Assembly (NCBI GenBank): GCA_964410665.1 | Contig: CAYPIE010000084.1 | Location: 1-26,065 of the forward strand | DNA from: CAYPIE01 sp964410665 | GTDB lineage: Bacteria > Planctomycetota > Planctomycetia > Gemmatales > Gemmataceae | Direction of reading: 5' to 3' | Length of the DNA stretch: 26,065 nt | In this document: piece by piece, positions 6,305 through 13,476 of the stretch | Layout of the letters: each line of letters opens with the position of its first letter | Numbering within the stretch: the stretch's first letter is position 1 | Translations under genes and position numbers: made by a program | Notes under the pieces: generated by a model | What the model was told of the DNA's origin: nothing | What the model saw: the letters and a program-made list of their open reading frames with translations, nothing else | Databases searched by the model: none

Positions 6305-8482
6305 ATGCCAGCAACTCATCTCAGCGATCATGACTGGATCAATCTTCAAGATCGCGCTGACCGCTTTGCGGCGGCCCTATTGACTCAGGAGCGAGTCGAC
6401 TGGGACGCTTTTCTTCCCGCTACCGGAGATCCCCTCCGTTTGCCGGTCTTGCATGAATTGATCTTGGTTGATTTGGATGTTCGCTGGCAACGCGGTGAGA
6501 AGCCTCGTCTGGCCGAGTATATCCGCCGTTTTCCCGAACTGGTCGCGGCCACTGGTCAGCCGCGCGATTTGCCCGAGCAAGTCATCGTTGAGGAATTTCG
6601 TGTGCGGGCGCGCGGTGGCGACCAGCCCAGTTTAAACGAGTATCGCGCAAGCTTTCCTGAACAATACTCCCAGATCCAGCCGCTGCTCGAACGCTTTGCC
6701 CAAGCCGCCACGGTGCAGCCGCACTTAAGCAGCACCTGCAGCCATGCCGGTGCACCGGTGGCGACTGTACCGCCCACCGAGATCAATGAGTCGCCGAAGC
6801 CCGCGGAACGGATCTGGGCTGCACCACAGACACCCACCGAGGTCGCGAACGGCTATCGACTGGGCAAGCTCATTGGCGTCGGCCATTTTGGCGAGGTACG
6901 TAAGGCCCTGGCACCCGGCGGCGTCGAGGTTGCGGTCAAAATCACCTTACAACCGATTGATCAGGAATCGGCCCAGCGCGAGTTGCGTGCGGTGGAGATG
7001 GTCAAGGGGCTGAGACACCCGTGCTTATTGTCGACTCATGCGTTTTGGGCAGACAATTACCGCTTGTATATCGCCATGGAACTGGCAGACGGCAGTCTGC
7101 GCGACCGGCTTGAGGTCTGCAAGCGCGCCGGTCAGAGCGGCATCGACTGCGAAGAGTTGATCCCTTGTTTTCGGGAAGCCGCCGAGGGACTGGACTATCT
7201 CCATGCTCAGGGAATTCTGCACCGCGATATCAAACCCGATAATCTGCTGTTGATGCAGGGCCATATTAAGGTTGCCGACTTTGGCCTGGCTCGGCAGACC
7301 CGGCAACTGCTATCGGTCAGCTACGCAGGCACGCCAGTGTACATGGCCCCAGAGGTATGGGCCGGCCAGGCCAGTGCCGCCAGCGATCAGTTCAGCCTGG
7401 CCTTTTCCTATGCCGAATTACGGCGGGGCAAACGACCCATCGACGGCGGGGACTTTATCCAGGTCATGGCTCGGCACCTTGAGCAAACGCCCGATCTGAC
7501 CGGCCTGTTACCGGAAGAACAGCCGGTCATTCGCCGTGCCTTGAGCCGGCAGCCGAACGAGCGCTTTGCTAGCTGTCTGGACTTTGTTCAGGCCCTGGAG
7601 CAGGCCGTGGGCCCGGAACGGCTCCAGGGCCCACGCCGCTGGGTGCCCCTGCGCCCCCAGGCTGGTGATGACCGCTCGGCCCTGACCGATCTGCTCCCTC
7701 CGACCCGGAAGCTCGCTCGCGTTGGGCGTCGTCGCTGGCTCGCCGTGAGCGGTGTGACCTTTCTCTTGCTGGGTCTGGTGGGAGGGCTGAGCTTGCATTG
7801 GCTCGCACCCCCCGGCTGGAGGGGGGGCACCGGTCCCACCGACCACCCCTCGTCCTGGGGGAAGGTCACCAGCCCCGCCGATCACTCCCCGACCTGGCGG
7901 GTCGTTGCGGGCCCTGTTGACCTGGTTGGCGGCCAGCTCTACCCCACCACCCTACGCTTAACCCGAGAAAACCTGGAGGTAGAGTTGGTGCGCATCGACA
8001 CCGACCCGGGGCCGTTTTATATCAGTCGCGAGCCGGTTTCCCAGGCTGTGTTCGTTGCGTCGGGAGACCGTGCGCCCGAGCAGCTCGCCGGTGACCCCGG
8101 CAAATCAGCCACCGGCATGAACGTGATGACCGCTCGGCAGTGTGCCCGCTGGCTCGGGGGAGAACTCCCAACCCCAGCGCAGTGGGACGCGGCGTACATG
8201 GCCAGCGGGCTCGATCATCTGGGGCAAGGCCGCGAGTTTACCGGCTACATGTTCGACGAGGGGGAACAGCCGGTGCCGCTGCGGGAGCAGCTCCTCGGGG
8301 ACGAACTGGTGATCGTTCGCGGCCACGACCGCGGGGTTTTGTCCCAGGCGCAGCATGACCGGGAGCGGAATAACCTCCAGTCCACGCAAACGCAGTTTGC
8401 CCGGACCGAGGGCTTTCCTACCGGTTTTCGGATCGTCTTACCCGGCGTGGCGGGCCTCAGGGCCCTGACACCACACCCTTAG
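6305..8482 (+). CDS. Membrane Ser/Thr kinase with C-terminal FGE-like domain
   Basis: A 725-aa protein. Residues 45-130 hold two copies of a planctomycete kinase motif, RxxxGxxPxLxEYxxxFPE. The kinase domain (about 183-435) has the Gly loop GVGHFGEV, Lys212 in VAVKI, HRDIKPDN (catalytic Asp308), DFG (325-327) and APE (348-350), so it looks active. A transmembrane helix follows (about 479-500). The extracytoplasmic part (about 550-715) resembles the FGE/sulfatase-modifying fold: PFYISREPVSQAVF, TARQCARWLGGELPTPAQWD, VIVRG and a final TGFRIV. The Cys residues that follow GFR in active FGE enzymes are absent, so this part is probably a binding or sensing module. There is no clear ribosome site at 6305, but the ATG opens on the repeat-containing region. 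A longer in-frame extension upstream overlaps the SOD promoter region and is unlikely. Confidence 0.88.
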   Translation: MPATHLSDHDWINLQDRADRFAAALLTQERVDWDAFLPATGDPLRLPVLHELILVDLDVRWQRGEKPRLAEYIRRFPELVAATGQPRDLPEQVIVEEFRVRARGGDQPSLNEYRASFPEQYSQIQPLLERFAQAATVQPHLSSTCSHAGAPVATVPPTEINESPKPAERIWAAPQTPTEVANGYRLGKLIGVGHFGEVRKALAPGGVEVAVKITLQPIDQESAQRELRAVEMVKGLRHPCLLSTHAFWADNYRLYIAMELADGSLRDRLEVCKRAGQSGIDCEELIPCFREAAEGLDYLHAQGILHRDIKPDNLLLMQGHIKVADFGLARQTRQLLSVSYAGTPVYMAPEVWAGQASAASDQFSLAFSYAELRRGKRPIDGGDFIQVMARHLEQTPDLTGLLPEEQPVIRRALSRQPNERFASCLDFVQALEQAVGPERLQGPRRWVPLRPQAGDDRSALTDLLPPTRKLARVGRRRWLAVSGVTFLLLGLVGGLSLHWLAPPGWRGGTGPTDHPSSWGKVTSPADHSPTWRVVAGPVDLVGGQLYPTTLRLTRENLEVELVRIDTDPGPFYISREPVSQAVFVASGDRAPEQLAGDPGKSATGMNVMTARQCARWLGGELPTPAQWDAAYMASGLDHLGQGREFTGYMFDEGEQPVPLREQLLGDELVIVRGHDRGVLSQAQHDRERNNLQSTQTQFARTEGFPTGFRIVLPGVAGLRALTPHP

Positions 8483-8864
8483 GCAGCCCCGTACCAGATA
8501 GGTTTATCCGAACACCTCAAATCGTTGCTGCATGACGAATTCTTGTCATCGATGTGGCGGCGGAAACGGAATGATCCATACTTTCAAACAAATTGATATT
8601 CATAATAGCCCTGCCAAGCGATCGCCCAGACATCATCCGTGGCCAGATCATCGCCATCCGCCTGGATGCCCAGACACAAGGCGCTGGTCGTTATGCCCAT
8701 CAGGATGGCGGTTCCGCCGATCCACACGCGATGGACTCGGGTTCCCATCGAAGTAGAAAGTGCTTGTTTACTGCCGGGTAGCGGTTACGATGGCCTGCAT
8801 TCTGTCCATGCTCGTCCAACCGTAGCTCGCCTTCCTGCCTTCGACAAGCAACAAGGAGAACCCG
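8483..8864. other. Intergenic region without a supported gene
   Basis: This 382-nt stretch separates the kinase from the SMP-30-like gene. Short open frames are present (for example 8593-8781 plus) but none has a convincing ribosome site or recognisable product. A weak promoter candidate for the downstream gene is TTGTTT near 8764 with TACGAT 16 nt later. Otherwise nothing is recognised. Confidence 0.5.
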
Positions 8865-9887
8865 ATGCTCCGCCATCTCCTGGGCCTGACCCTGCTGGTG
8901 TTCCTCATGGGTCGGGTCATCGCCGATGAACCCATGCCCAAAGCGCTGCCGAAATCGGTACCGTTCGGCAAGATCGTGCGTTTGGATCCGCGGTTTAACA
9001 AACTGGTACCTAAGGATGCGATCATCCGTAAGGTTGCCAGTGGCTTCAAGTGGTCCGAGGGGCCCTTAAACCTACCCGGACAAGAGGGCGTCATCTTCTC
9101 GGACATTCCACGCAACACCATCTGGAAGTGGACCCCCCAAGGAGGCATCGAAGTGTTTATGCGGCCGAGTGGTTACACCGGCGAGAAGGACTTTACCGGC
9201 CGCGAACCGGGCTCCAACGGCCTCCTCCGTGACCAACAAGGCCGGCTGATTTTGTGTCAACACGGCGACCGACAGCTTTTACGCATCGAAAAGGATGGCC
9301 GCAAGACGGTGCTAGCGCGGGCACACCAGGGCAAGCGGCTGAATAGCCCTAACGACGCAGTCGTGAAATCCAACGGTGACATCTATTTCACCGACCCACC
9401 ATACGGCCTGCCCAAGGGGATGGATGACCCGGACAAGGAGCTCGATTTCCAGGGGGTCTACCGGGTCACTCCAGACGGCGCGTTGACGCTGCTGACCAAA
9501 GAAATGACCCGGCCGAATGGCATTGCTCTATCACCGGACGAGAAGACACTCTATGTGGCCAACTCCGACCCCAAACGGGCGATCTGGAAAGCCTTTCCGA
9601 TCAAGGCCGATGGCACCTTGGGCTCAGGTCGTGTGTTCGCCGATGTGACTGCTCAGGTGGGCAAGCAACCTGGTTTACCCGATGGCATGACGGTGGATGT
9701 GGATGGCAACCTGTTTGCGACGGGGCCGGGCGGGGTCTGGGTCTTTGCCCCGGATGGTACCCACCTGGGGACTTTGCAGACCAATGTACCCACCGCTAAC
9801 TGCGGCTGGGGAGATGATGGCAAGACGCTCTATATCACGGCAAACGATCAACTTTGCCGAATTCGCCTAGCCACACGCGGTTTTTGA
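8865..9887 (+). CDS. Secreted SMP-30/gluconolactonase-like beta-propeller protein
   Basis: A 340-aa protein with a signal peptide (HLLGLTLLVFLMGRVIA, cleavage near residue 20). The mature part matches the SMP-30/gluconolactonase/LRE-like family: WSEGPLNLP with a metal-binding Glu, GSNGLLRDQQGRL, LNSPNDAVV with the family Asn-Asp, TDPPYGL, RPNGIALSPDEKTLYV, and LPDGMTVDVDGNLF with the conserved Asp. Members bind a divalent cation in a six-bladed propeller and hydrolyse sugar lactones or related esters; the substrate here is unknown. AAGGAGAA lies 5 nt before the ATG. Planctomycetes often export such enzymes together with sugar catabolism genes, but no sugar gene is next to it here. Confidence 0.9.
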   Translation: MLRHLLGLTLLVFLMGRVIADEPMPKALPKSVPFGKIVRLDPRFNKLVPKDAIIRKVASGFKWSEGPLNLPGQEGVIFSDIPRNTIWKWTPQGGIEVFMRPSGYTGEKDFTGREPGSNGLLRDQQGRLILCQHGDRQLLRIEKDGRKTVLARAHQGKRLNSPNDAVVKSNGDIYFTDPPYGLPKGMDDPDKELDFQGVYRVTPDGALTLLTKEMTRPNGIALSPDEKTLYVANSDPKRAIWKAFPIKADGTLGSGRVFADVTAQVGKQPGLPDGMTVDVDGNLFATGPGGVWVFAPDGTHLGTLQTNVPTANCGWGDDGKTLYITANDQLCRIRLATRGF

Positions 9888-9918
9888 AGCTATTATGTGG
9901 TTCTGATGAAATGTATTG

Positions 9919-10003
9919 CCACACGGAGACATCGACTACCTCTCCCCTAGCCAATGTCCCGTGTGGCGTGCTTTCGCATTGCTATCCACCGCATGTTGTG
10001 TGC
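9919..10003 (+). ncRNA. Candidate structured RNA element, copy A
   Basis: Outer stem CCACACGG (9919-9926) / CCGTGTGG (9959-9966), inner stem GACAT (9928-9932) / ATGTC (9954-9958), and a 21-nt loop with CGACTACCTCTCCC and TAGCC. It is followed by GTGCTTTCGC and a second small hairpin GCAT (9991-9994) / GTGC (10000-10003). A second copy about 525 nt downstream keeps the loop almost unchanged while stem bases change in pairs. The strand is not proven; plus is shown because it matches the surrounding genes. The family is not recognised with certainty. Confidence 0.6.
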
Positions 10004-10444
10004 CATTCGCTCGAGTTCAGCGTTCAATTCCTCTAAGTTCTGTAGATTTCTTTACTTGCGTCGATCAGTCTTTTTTGTCTAATGCTCCATGTCCGTGGCA
10101 AGTGCTCAAGGAAATGGCACAGCATGCTGAAGCTTCACTCAATCGATTGCGTGCTTGACAGACCCACCACTTGAGCTCGTTCTCTCTGATCTTCGATGGT
10201 TGGTGGCGTGCTTGCGCAACTGCCGGAACAGAGAACCACGCGAACCACTCCGGTCATGCGCTGTTGGTCAACTTGAGAGGTAGAAAAGTGTGTTTAATTC
10301 GATCGCTTGATAAGAGATGTGGTTTCGAATGGGTTCTGCATCATCTAACAAGACGGCAAAAGACGGCGATCCCGTGAGCGAAGGAGATCAATGATGATTG
10401 AGGCAAGCGATTTGTGTTGTAGAGTTGACTGAGCGTAACGAAAA

Positions 10445-10530
10445 ACCGCACGGAACACCGACTACCTCTCCCTTAGCCAGTGAACCGTGCGGTGGAGCTT
10501 TCGCCAAATCCCTTATTGCATGCAGCATGC
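10445..10530 (+). ncRNA. Candidate structured RNA element, copy B
   Basis: Outer stem CCGCACGG (10445-10452) / CCGTGCGG (10484-10491), inner stem CAC (10455-10457) / GTG (10479-10481), loop with CGACTACCTCTCCC and TAGCC as in copy A. It is followed by AGCTTTCGCC and a hairpin GCAT (10518-10521) / ATGC (10527-10530). Compared with copy A, an A-T pair in the outer stem became G-C, a T-A pair in the inner stem became C-G, and a T-G pair in the last hairpin became T-A. Confidence 0.6.
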
Positions 10531-11026
10531 CAATGACCAAGGTAGGCAAACAAAAAGTTGCAAAGTCCTTATCTCACAACAATTTAGCATGGTATTTCTT
10601 CTGAACGGTCGTTCGAAGTCGATCGCGGACCATGCTTGACCATGTTGCAGATACTGCCATGGACCTGAGCATAGCTCTGATCGATGGCTGCAGCTCTCGT
10701 CGCTGGTCGTGGGTGCTTGAGTCGCACGCTTGCCCGGAGGAGAGGTACTCGGTCCGGGCGCGATCTCCATGTCCTAACTTTAAAATCATCTCTGAGTGCA
10801 AAACCCATACAGCTTGCCGGGAAATGGGCTGGCTCGCGGAGGAAACGACTTCTGTGCGTTGCAAGTTTTTAGCTCGGAACCTACCTTGGGGAAAAGGACT
10901 TGAATTCACGCGAATTCGAAATGGAATTTGCTGGCGTTGTGATGGGTCACAACCGTGAATTCCTTTCTCACTGGCCATGTCCACCGTGAGAAGGCTATTG
11001 AACACCCCCGAGCCAAGGTTGCCCCC

Positions 11027-11221
11027 ATGCGTTGGCAAAATTACTTACTCGTACTCGTTGTGATGAGCCTGATGGTGTTGAATATCGGTTGTTTTCGCCG
11101 TCGTTGTGAGTGTCGGAACGCCGCGACTGTTGCGGCGTTCCCACCCACGAGTGCTTGTTGTCCCTCGACCTCGGCGACCGTGCTCAGCCCATCTCCAGCG
11201 GTCATCTACCCGACTCCCTAA
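11027..11221 (+). CDS. Very small lipoprotein
   Basis: A 64-aa protein. Residues 1-22 form a lipoprotein signal (LLVLVVMSLMVLNIG|C), with Cys23 as the lipidation site. The mature part is only about 42 residues, rich in Cys, Ser, Thr and Pro (FRRRCECR, then SACCPSTS), and ends in Pro-Thr-Pro. AAGG lies 8 nt before the ATG. The stop codon lies inside the first copy of a 20-bp tandem repeat. The gene is upstream of the P-II gene on the same strand, but the P-II gene appears to have its own promoter. Function unknown; many planctomycetes encode such short Cys-bearing lipoproteins. Confidence 0.65.
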   Translation: MRWQNYLLVLVVMSLMVLNIGCFRRRCECRNAATVAAFPPTSACCPSTSATVLSPSPAVIYPTP

Positions 11222-11253
11222 GCAGTGGCATGCCTCCCTAAGCAGTGGCATGC
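11214..11253. repeat. Perfect 20-bp tandem duplication
   Basis: CTCCCTAAGCAGTGGCATGC occurs twice back to back (11214-11233 and 11234-11253). The first copy contains the stop codon of the small lipoprotein. The second copy covers the -35 region of the P-II promoter, so the pair may be a regulator site. GCATGC within the unit is palindromic. Confidence 0.9.
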
Positions 11254-11259
11254 CGAGCC

Positions 11260-11268
11260 TGCTATACT
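11260..11268 (+). promoter_or_regulatory. Extended -10 promoter of the P-II gene
   Basis: TGCTATACT is an extended -10 box (TGn plus TATACT, 11263-11268). No good -35 box is seen 17 nt upstream, where the second 20-bp repeat lies. This fits an activator-dependent or extended -10 promoter. The transcript would start near 11275. Confidence 0.5.
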
Positions 11269-11317
11269 GAGGAGAATCTTGGGCTCTCTTCGTGCCAACA
11301 CGATTCTTCTCGGTGTT

Positions 11318-11665
11318 ATGAAACTCATTATTGCGATTATTCAGCCCACCAAGTTGGAGGCCGTCAAGGAAGCATTGAGTAAGGTCGAGGTATTTCGTCT
11401 GACCATTCTGGATGTCCAGGGGTTCGGTCGTCAAAAAGGTCGCACCGAAACGTATCGGGGTCATGAACTGACCCTCAACCTACTCCGCAAAGTGCAACTG
11501 CAGATCGCCGTCAATGAGGACTTCGTCGAGCCTACCGTGAACGCTATCATGGAAGCGGGACGCTCCGGTCCAGAAGGGCAAACCGGTGACGGCAAAATCT
11601 TTATTCTGCCGCTTGAGGATTGTATTCGCATTCGCACTGGGGAGCGTGGCCCTGAAGCCATCTGA
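11318..11665 (+). CDS. P-II family signal protein without Tyr51
   Basis: A 115-aa protein aligned by eye over its whole length with GlnB/GlnK. The start MKLIIAIIQPTKLEAV, the T-loop base GFGRQKGRTETYRG (35-48), the TGDGKIF segment and the ATP-binding IRIRTGE near the C-terminus are conserved. P-II trimers sense ATP/ADP and 2-oxoglutarate and control nitrogen assimilation partners through the T-loop. The T-loop tip reads RGHEL, so position 51 is Leu instead of the uridylylated Tyr and position 49 is His instead of the phosphorylated Ser of cyanobacteria. About three residues are inserted before TGDGKIF (SGPEGQ). The ATG at 11318 has no clear ribosome site but matches the family start. The ferredoxin and NhaR-like genes follow closely. 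Confidence 0.93.
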   Translation: MKLIIAIIQPTKLEAVKEALSKVEVFRLTILDVQGFGRQKGRTETYRGHELTLNLLRKVQLQIAVNEDFVEPTVNAIMEAGRSGPEGQTGDGKIFILPLEDCIRIRTGERGPEAI

Positions 11666-11691
11666 CGGTTTTCATAGTGGAACCTCTGTTC

Positions 11692-12066
11692 ATGAGTAAG
11701 GCCCGCGAACAGCTGCCCGCCGTTGCTGCCAAACTTGGCATCGGTGCGTATCAGCGTCATGTGTTTCTGTGTATCGGTGACTCGTGTTGTTCTAGCAAAG
11801 TGGGTGAAAAAGCCTGGGATACCCTCAAAAGCGAACTCAAAGCACGACAACTTACTTCTCAGTGTTATCGGACCAAGGTCGGCTGTTTGCGTGTCTGTGA
11901 TCGGGGGCCGATCATGTTAGTGTATCCCGACGGTGCCTGGTATGCGGAGATGACCACTGAGCGAATCCCCCAGTTTATTGAGCGACACTTGATCGCTGGG
12001 GAACCGATCCATGAATGGATCTTCGCCTGGAACCCCTTCCCTCCCCCGCCGGTGGCGACCACCTAA
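11692..12066 (+). CDS. Thioredoxin-like [2Fe-2S] ferredoxin
   Basis: A 124-aa protein. The central part (RHVFLCIGDSCC ... CYRTKVGCLRVCDRGPIMLVYPDG) is the thioredoxin-like [2Fe-2S] ferredoxin fold, also seen in the NuoE subunit and in shethna-type ferredoxins. Likely cluster ligands are Cys27, Cys32 or Cys33, Cys65 and Cys69, with the CxxxC pair in CLRVC. It would pass electrons to a partner not identified here. It starts 26 nt after the P-II stop, suggesting one transcript. ATG at 11692 is chosen over an in-frame GTG at 11677; neither has a strong ribosome site. The C-terminal tail is rich in Trp and Pro (WIFAWNPFPPPP). Confidence 0.88.
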   Translation: MSKAREQLPAVAAKLGIGAYQRHVFLCIGDSCCSSKVGEKAWDTLKSELKARQLTSQCYRTKVGCLRVCDRGPIMLVYPDGAWYAEMTTERIPQFIERHLIAGEPIHEWIFAWNPFPPPPVATT

Positions 12067-12082
12067 GCGGAGACTTGCCAGC

Positions 12083-12982
12083 ATGGACTGGCTCAATTAC
12101 CACCACTTGCACTATTTTTGGGTGGTCGCCCGGGAGGGTAGCATTTCCCGAGCCTGCCACGTGCTGCATCTCAGCCAACCGACCATCAGTGGACAGATTC
12201 GCGAGCTGGAAAAAGCGTTGGGTGTACAGCTGTTCTCACGTGCGGGCCGAGGCCTGCAGCTTAGTGCAGAAGGCCAAGCGGTCTTTCAGTATGCCGATGA
12301 GATCTTTTCGCTTGGTCGCGAACTCCTGGACATGGTCCGAGGACGCCCGATCGGCCAACCCATGCAATTCCGCGTCGGGCTGGTCGATGTCCTGCCCAAG
12401 TATATCGCCTACACCCTCCTCCAACCGGCCTTAAACCTGCCTTCTAAACCGCGGCTCATCTGTCAGGAAGGCAAGCTCGACCGGCTCATTCCAGAATTAA
12501 GTGCCCACCATATCGATGTCATCCTGTCCGACTCTCCCTTACCGCCCCAGGTTCCGGTCCGGGCCTTTACCCATCGCCTTGGCTCCTCCAGTGTCACCAT
12601 CATGGGCACTCGCGAATTGGCCCAGCGTCTGAAGCCCGGCTTCCCTGGCAGCCTGCATGATGCCCCGTTCTTACTCCCACTGCCCGGCTCTACCCTGCGG
12701 CGGTCTCTGGATCAATGGTTCGCCGCGCATGGGTTTCAACCGAAGATCCATGGTGAGTTTGAAGATAGTGCTTTGGTGAAGATTTTCGCCCGGGCTGGCG
12801 AGGGGTTATGTGCAGTGCCCACGGTGATTGCCCGAGAAGTGAGCCGGCAATATCAGATTCGCCCGGTCGGGCGGATTCCCGGCGTCCGTGAATCCTTTTA
12901 TGCCCTGTCCATGGAACGGAAACTCAAACACCCCGCGGTGCTGGCCATTGTGCAACCAGCCCGCGGGCTGTTCCAGGAATAA
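12083..12982 (+). CDS. nhaR: LysR-type regulator, NhaR-like
   Basis: A 299-aa protein. The N-terminus LNYHHLHYFWVVAREGSI and TISGQIRELEKALG (residues 4-60) is the winged helix-turn-helix of the NhaR branch of LysR regulators; the NYxHLxYFW opening is typical of it. The effector domain has NhaR-like segments such as DVLPKYIAY, HHIDVILSDSPLP, GEFEDSALVKIFARAGEG and a C-terminal ERKLKHPAV. NhaR in Escherichia coli activates the sodium/proton antiporter gene nhaA. No antiporter gene is near here, so the target may differ. It starts 16 nt after the ferredoxin stop, with GGAG upstream, so it is probably in the P-II operon. Confidence 0.88.
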   Translation: MDWLNYHHLHYFWVVAREGSISRACHVLHLSQPTISGQIRELEKALGVQLFSRAGRGLQLSAEGQAVFQYADEIFSLGRELLDMVRGRPIGQPMQFRVGLVDVLPKYIAYTLLQPALNLPSKPRLICQEGKLDRLIPELSAHHIDVILSDSPLPPQVPVRAFTHRLGSSSVTIMGTRELAQRLKPGFPGSLHDAPFLLPLPGSTLRRSLDQWFAAHGFQPKIHGEFEDSALVKIFARAGEGLCAVPTVIAREVSRQYQIRPVGRIPGVRESFYALSMERKLKHPAVLAIVQPARGLFQE

Positions 12983-12992
12983 CGCTCAAACT

Positions 12993-13172
12993 TTAAGACC
13001 GCACGGGCTGCGTGTTTTTCGTGCGTGACCGCGGCGGCATCGCATTCGGTATTCGCCCACCATTGTCTCGTCGCGGCGTCGGTGGATGATCGGTGAAATG
13101 GACCTTGGTAAAGGGGTTGGGTAAGACGATCAACACTCCATTGGTGCCATCACTTCGAGTTGTCCTGGTCAT
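12993..13172 (-). CDS. Doubtful small protein
   Basis: A 59-aa frame starts at an ATG at 13172 with GGAGA about 8 nt upstream. The sequence (MTRTTRSDGTNGVLIVLPNP, later rich in Arg, Pro and Asn) is not recognised. Its 3' end overlaps the terminator-like hairpin of the NhaR-like gene on the other strand, which weakens the case. The rest of the 410-nt interval (13173-13427) holds no other candidate except the promoter at 13428. Confidence 0.3.
   Translation of the reverse strand: MTRTTRSDGTNGVLIVLPNPFTKVHFTDHPPTPRRDNGGRIPNAMPPRSRTKNTQPVRS
13000..13019 (+). terminator. Weak terminator after the NhaR-like gene
   Basis: CACG (13002-13005) pairs with CGTG (13011-13014) around GGCTG, followed by TTTTT. 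A competing pairing CGCACG/CGTGCG (13000-13005 with 13020-13025) is also possible. Short stem, but in the expected place about 20 nt past the stop. Confidence 0.4.
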
Positions 13173-13424
13173 TCTATGTTCTCCATGAAACATGGGTAAT
13201 ATTTTGTAAGGGAACTTCCCAAAGGTTGTTCCATAGCGTTAGATCATGCCAACGCGTCGAGGTTTCGTGCTTGCGGGGGACCGCGATCGGAAATCGGTTT
13301 CGATTGGCATGCTGCCCCAGGAAACGGTGCGTAAACTGTAATCGGTGACCTGAGGCAACGATCCAAGCAGCCACATCCTCGGCACACCGTTTGTGGCTGG
13401 GCTCACCGCTTGGCTGGGTGGGCT

Positions 13425-13433
13425 TGCTATAAT
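13425..13433 (+). promoter_or_regulatory. Extended -10 promoter of the lipoate gene pair
   Basis: TTGCTATAAT holds an extended -10 (TGC then TATAAT at 13428-13433). The transcript would begin near 13440, which places the ATG at 13477 about 37 nt downstream and excludes the upstream in-frame GTG at 13393. Confidence 0.6.
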
Positions 13434-13476
13434 ACTGGTTGAGTTGCTCCCAGACCGTTTTGCCGACCGGGTTCTC

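Larger units (their letters stand above)
9888..11026. other. Long non-coding region
   Basis: About 1.1 kb without a supported protein gene. Open frames on both strands are short and lack ribosome sites or familiar sequences. The base composition appears more AT-rich than flanking genes, with runs such as TTTTTT near 10070. The only clear structure is the pair of related RNA-like elements at 9919-10003 and 10445-10530. The remaining parts show no transposase remnant that I can recognise. Confidence 0.6.

Noticed and set aside
8593..8781. 62-aa open frame between the kinase and the SMP-30-like gene
   Set aside because: No ribosome site, no export signal and no familiar sequence.
9919..10530. 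Group II intron or IS end as the source of the paired elements
   Set aside because: No domain V-like hairpin, no reverse transcriptase or transposase frame, and the copies lie in the same orientation rather than as inverted ends.
10574..11038. 154-aa minus-strand open frame
   Set aside because: No ribosome site or recognisable motif; amino-acid composition looks like non-coding DNA read through.
11214..11268. Sigma-54 promoter for the P-II gene
   Set aside because: The GG and GC elements in GTGGCATGCCGAGCCTGC are 14 nt apart instead of 12; an extended -10 sigma-70 box explains the site better.
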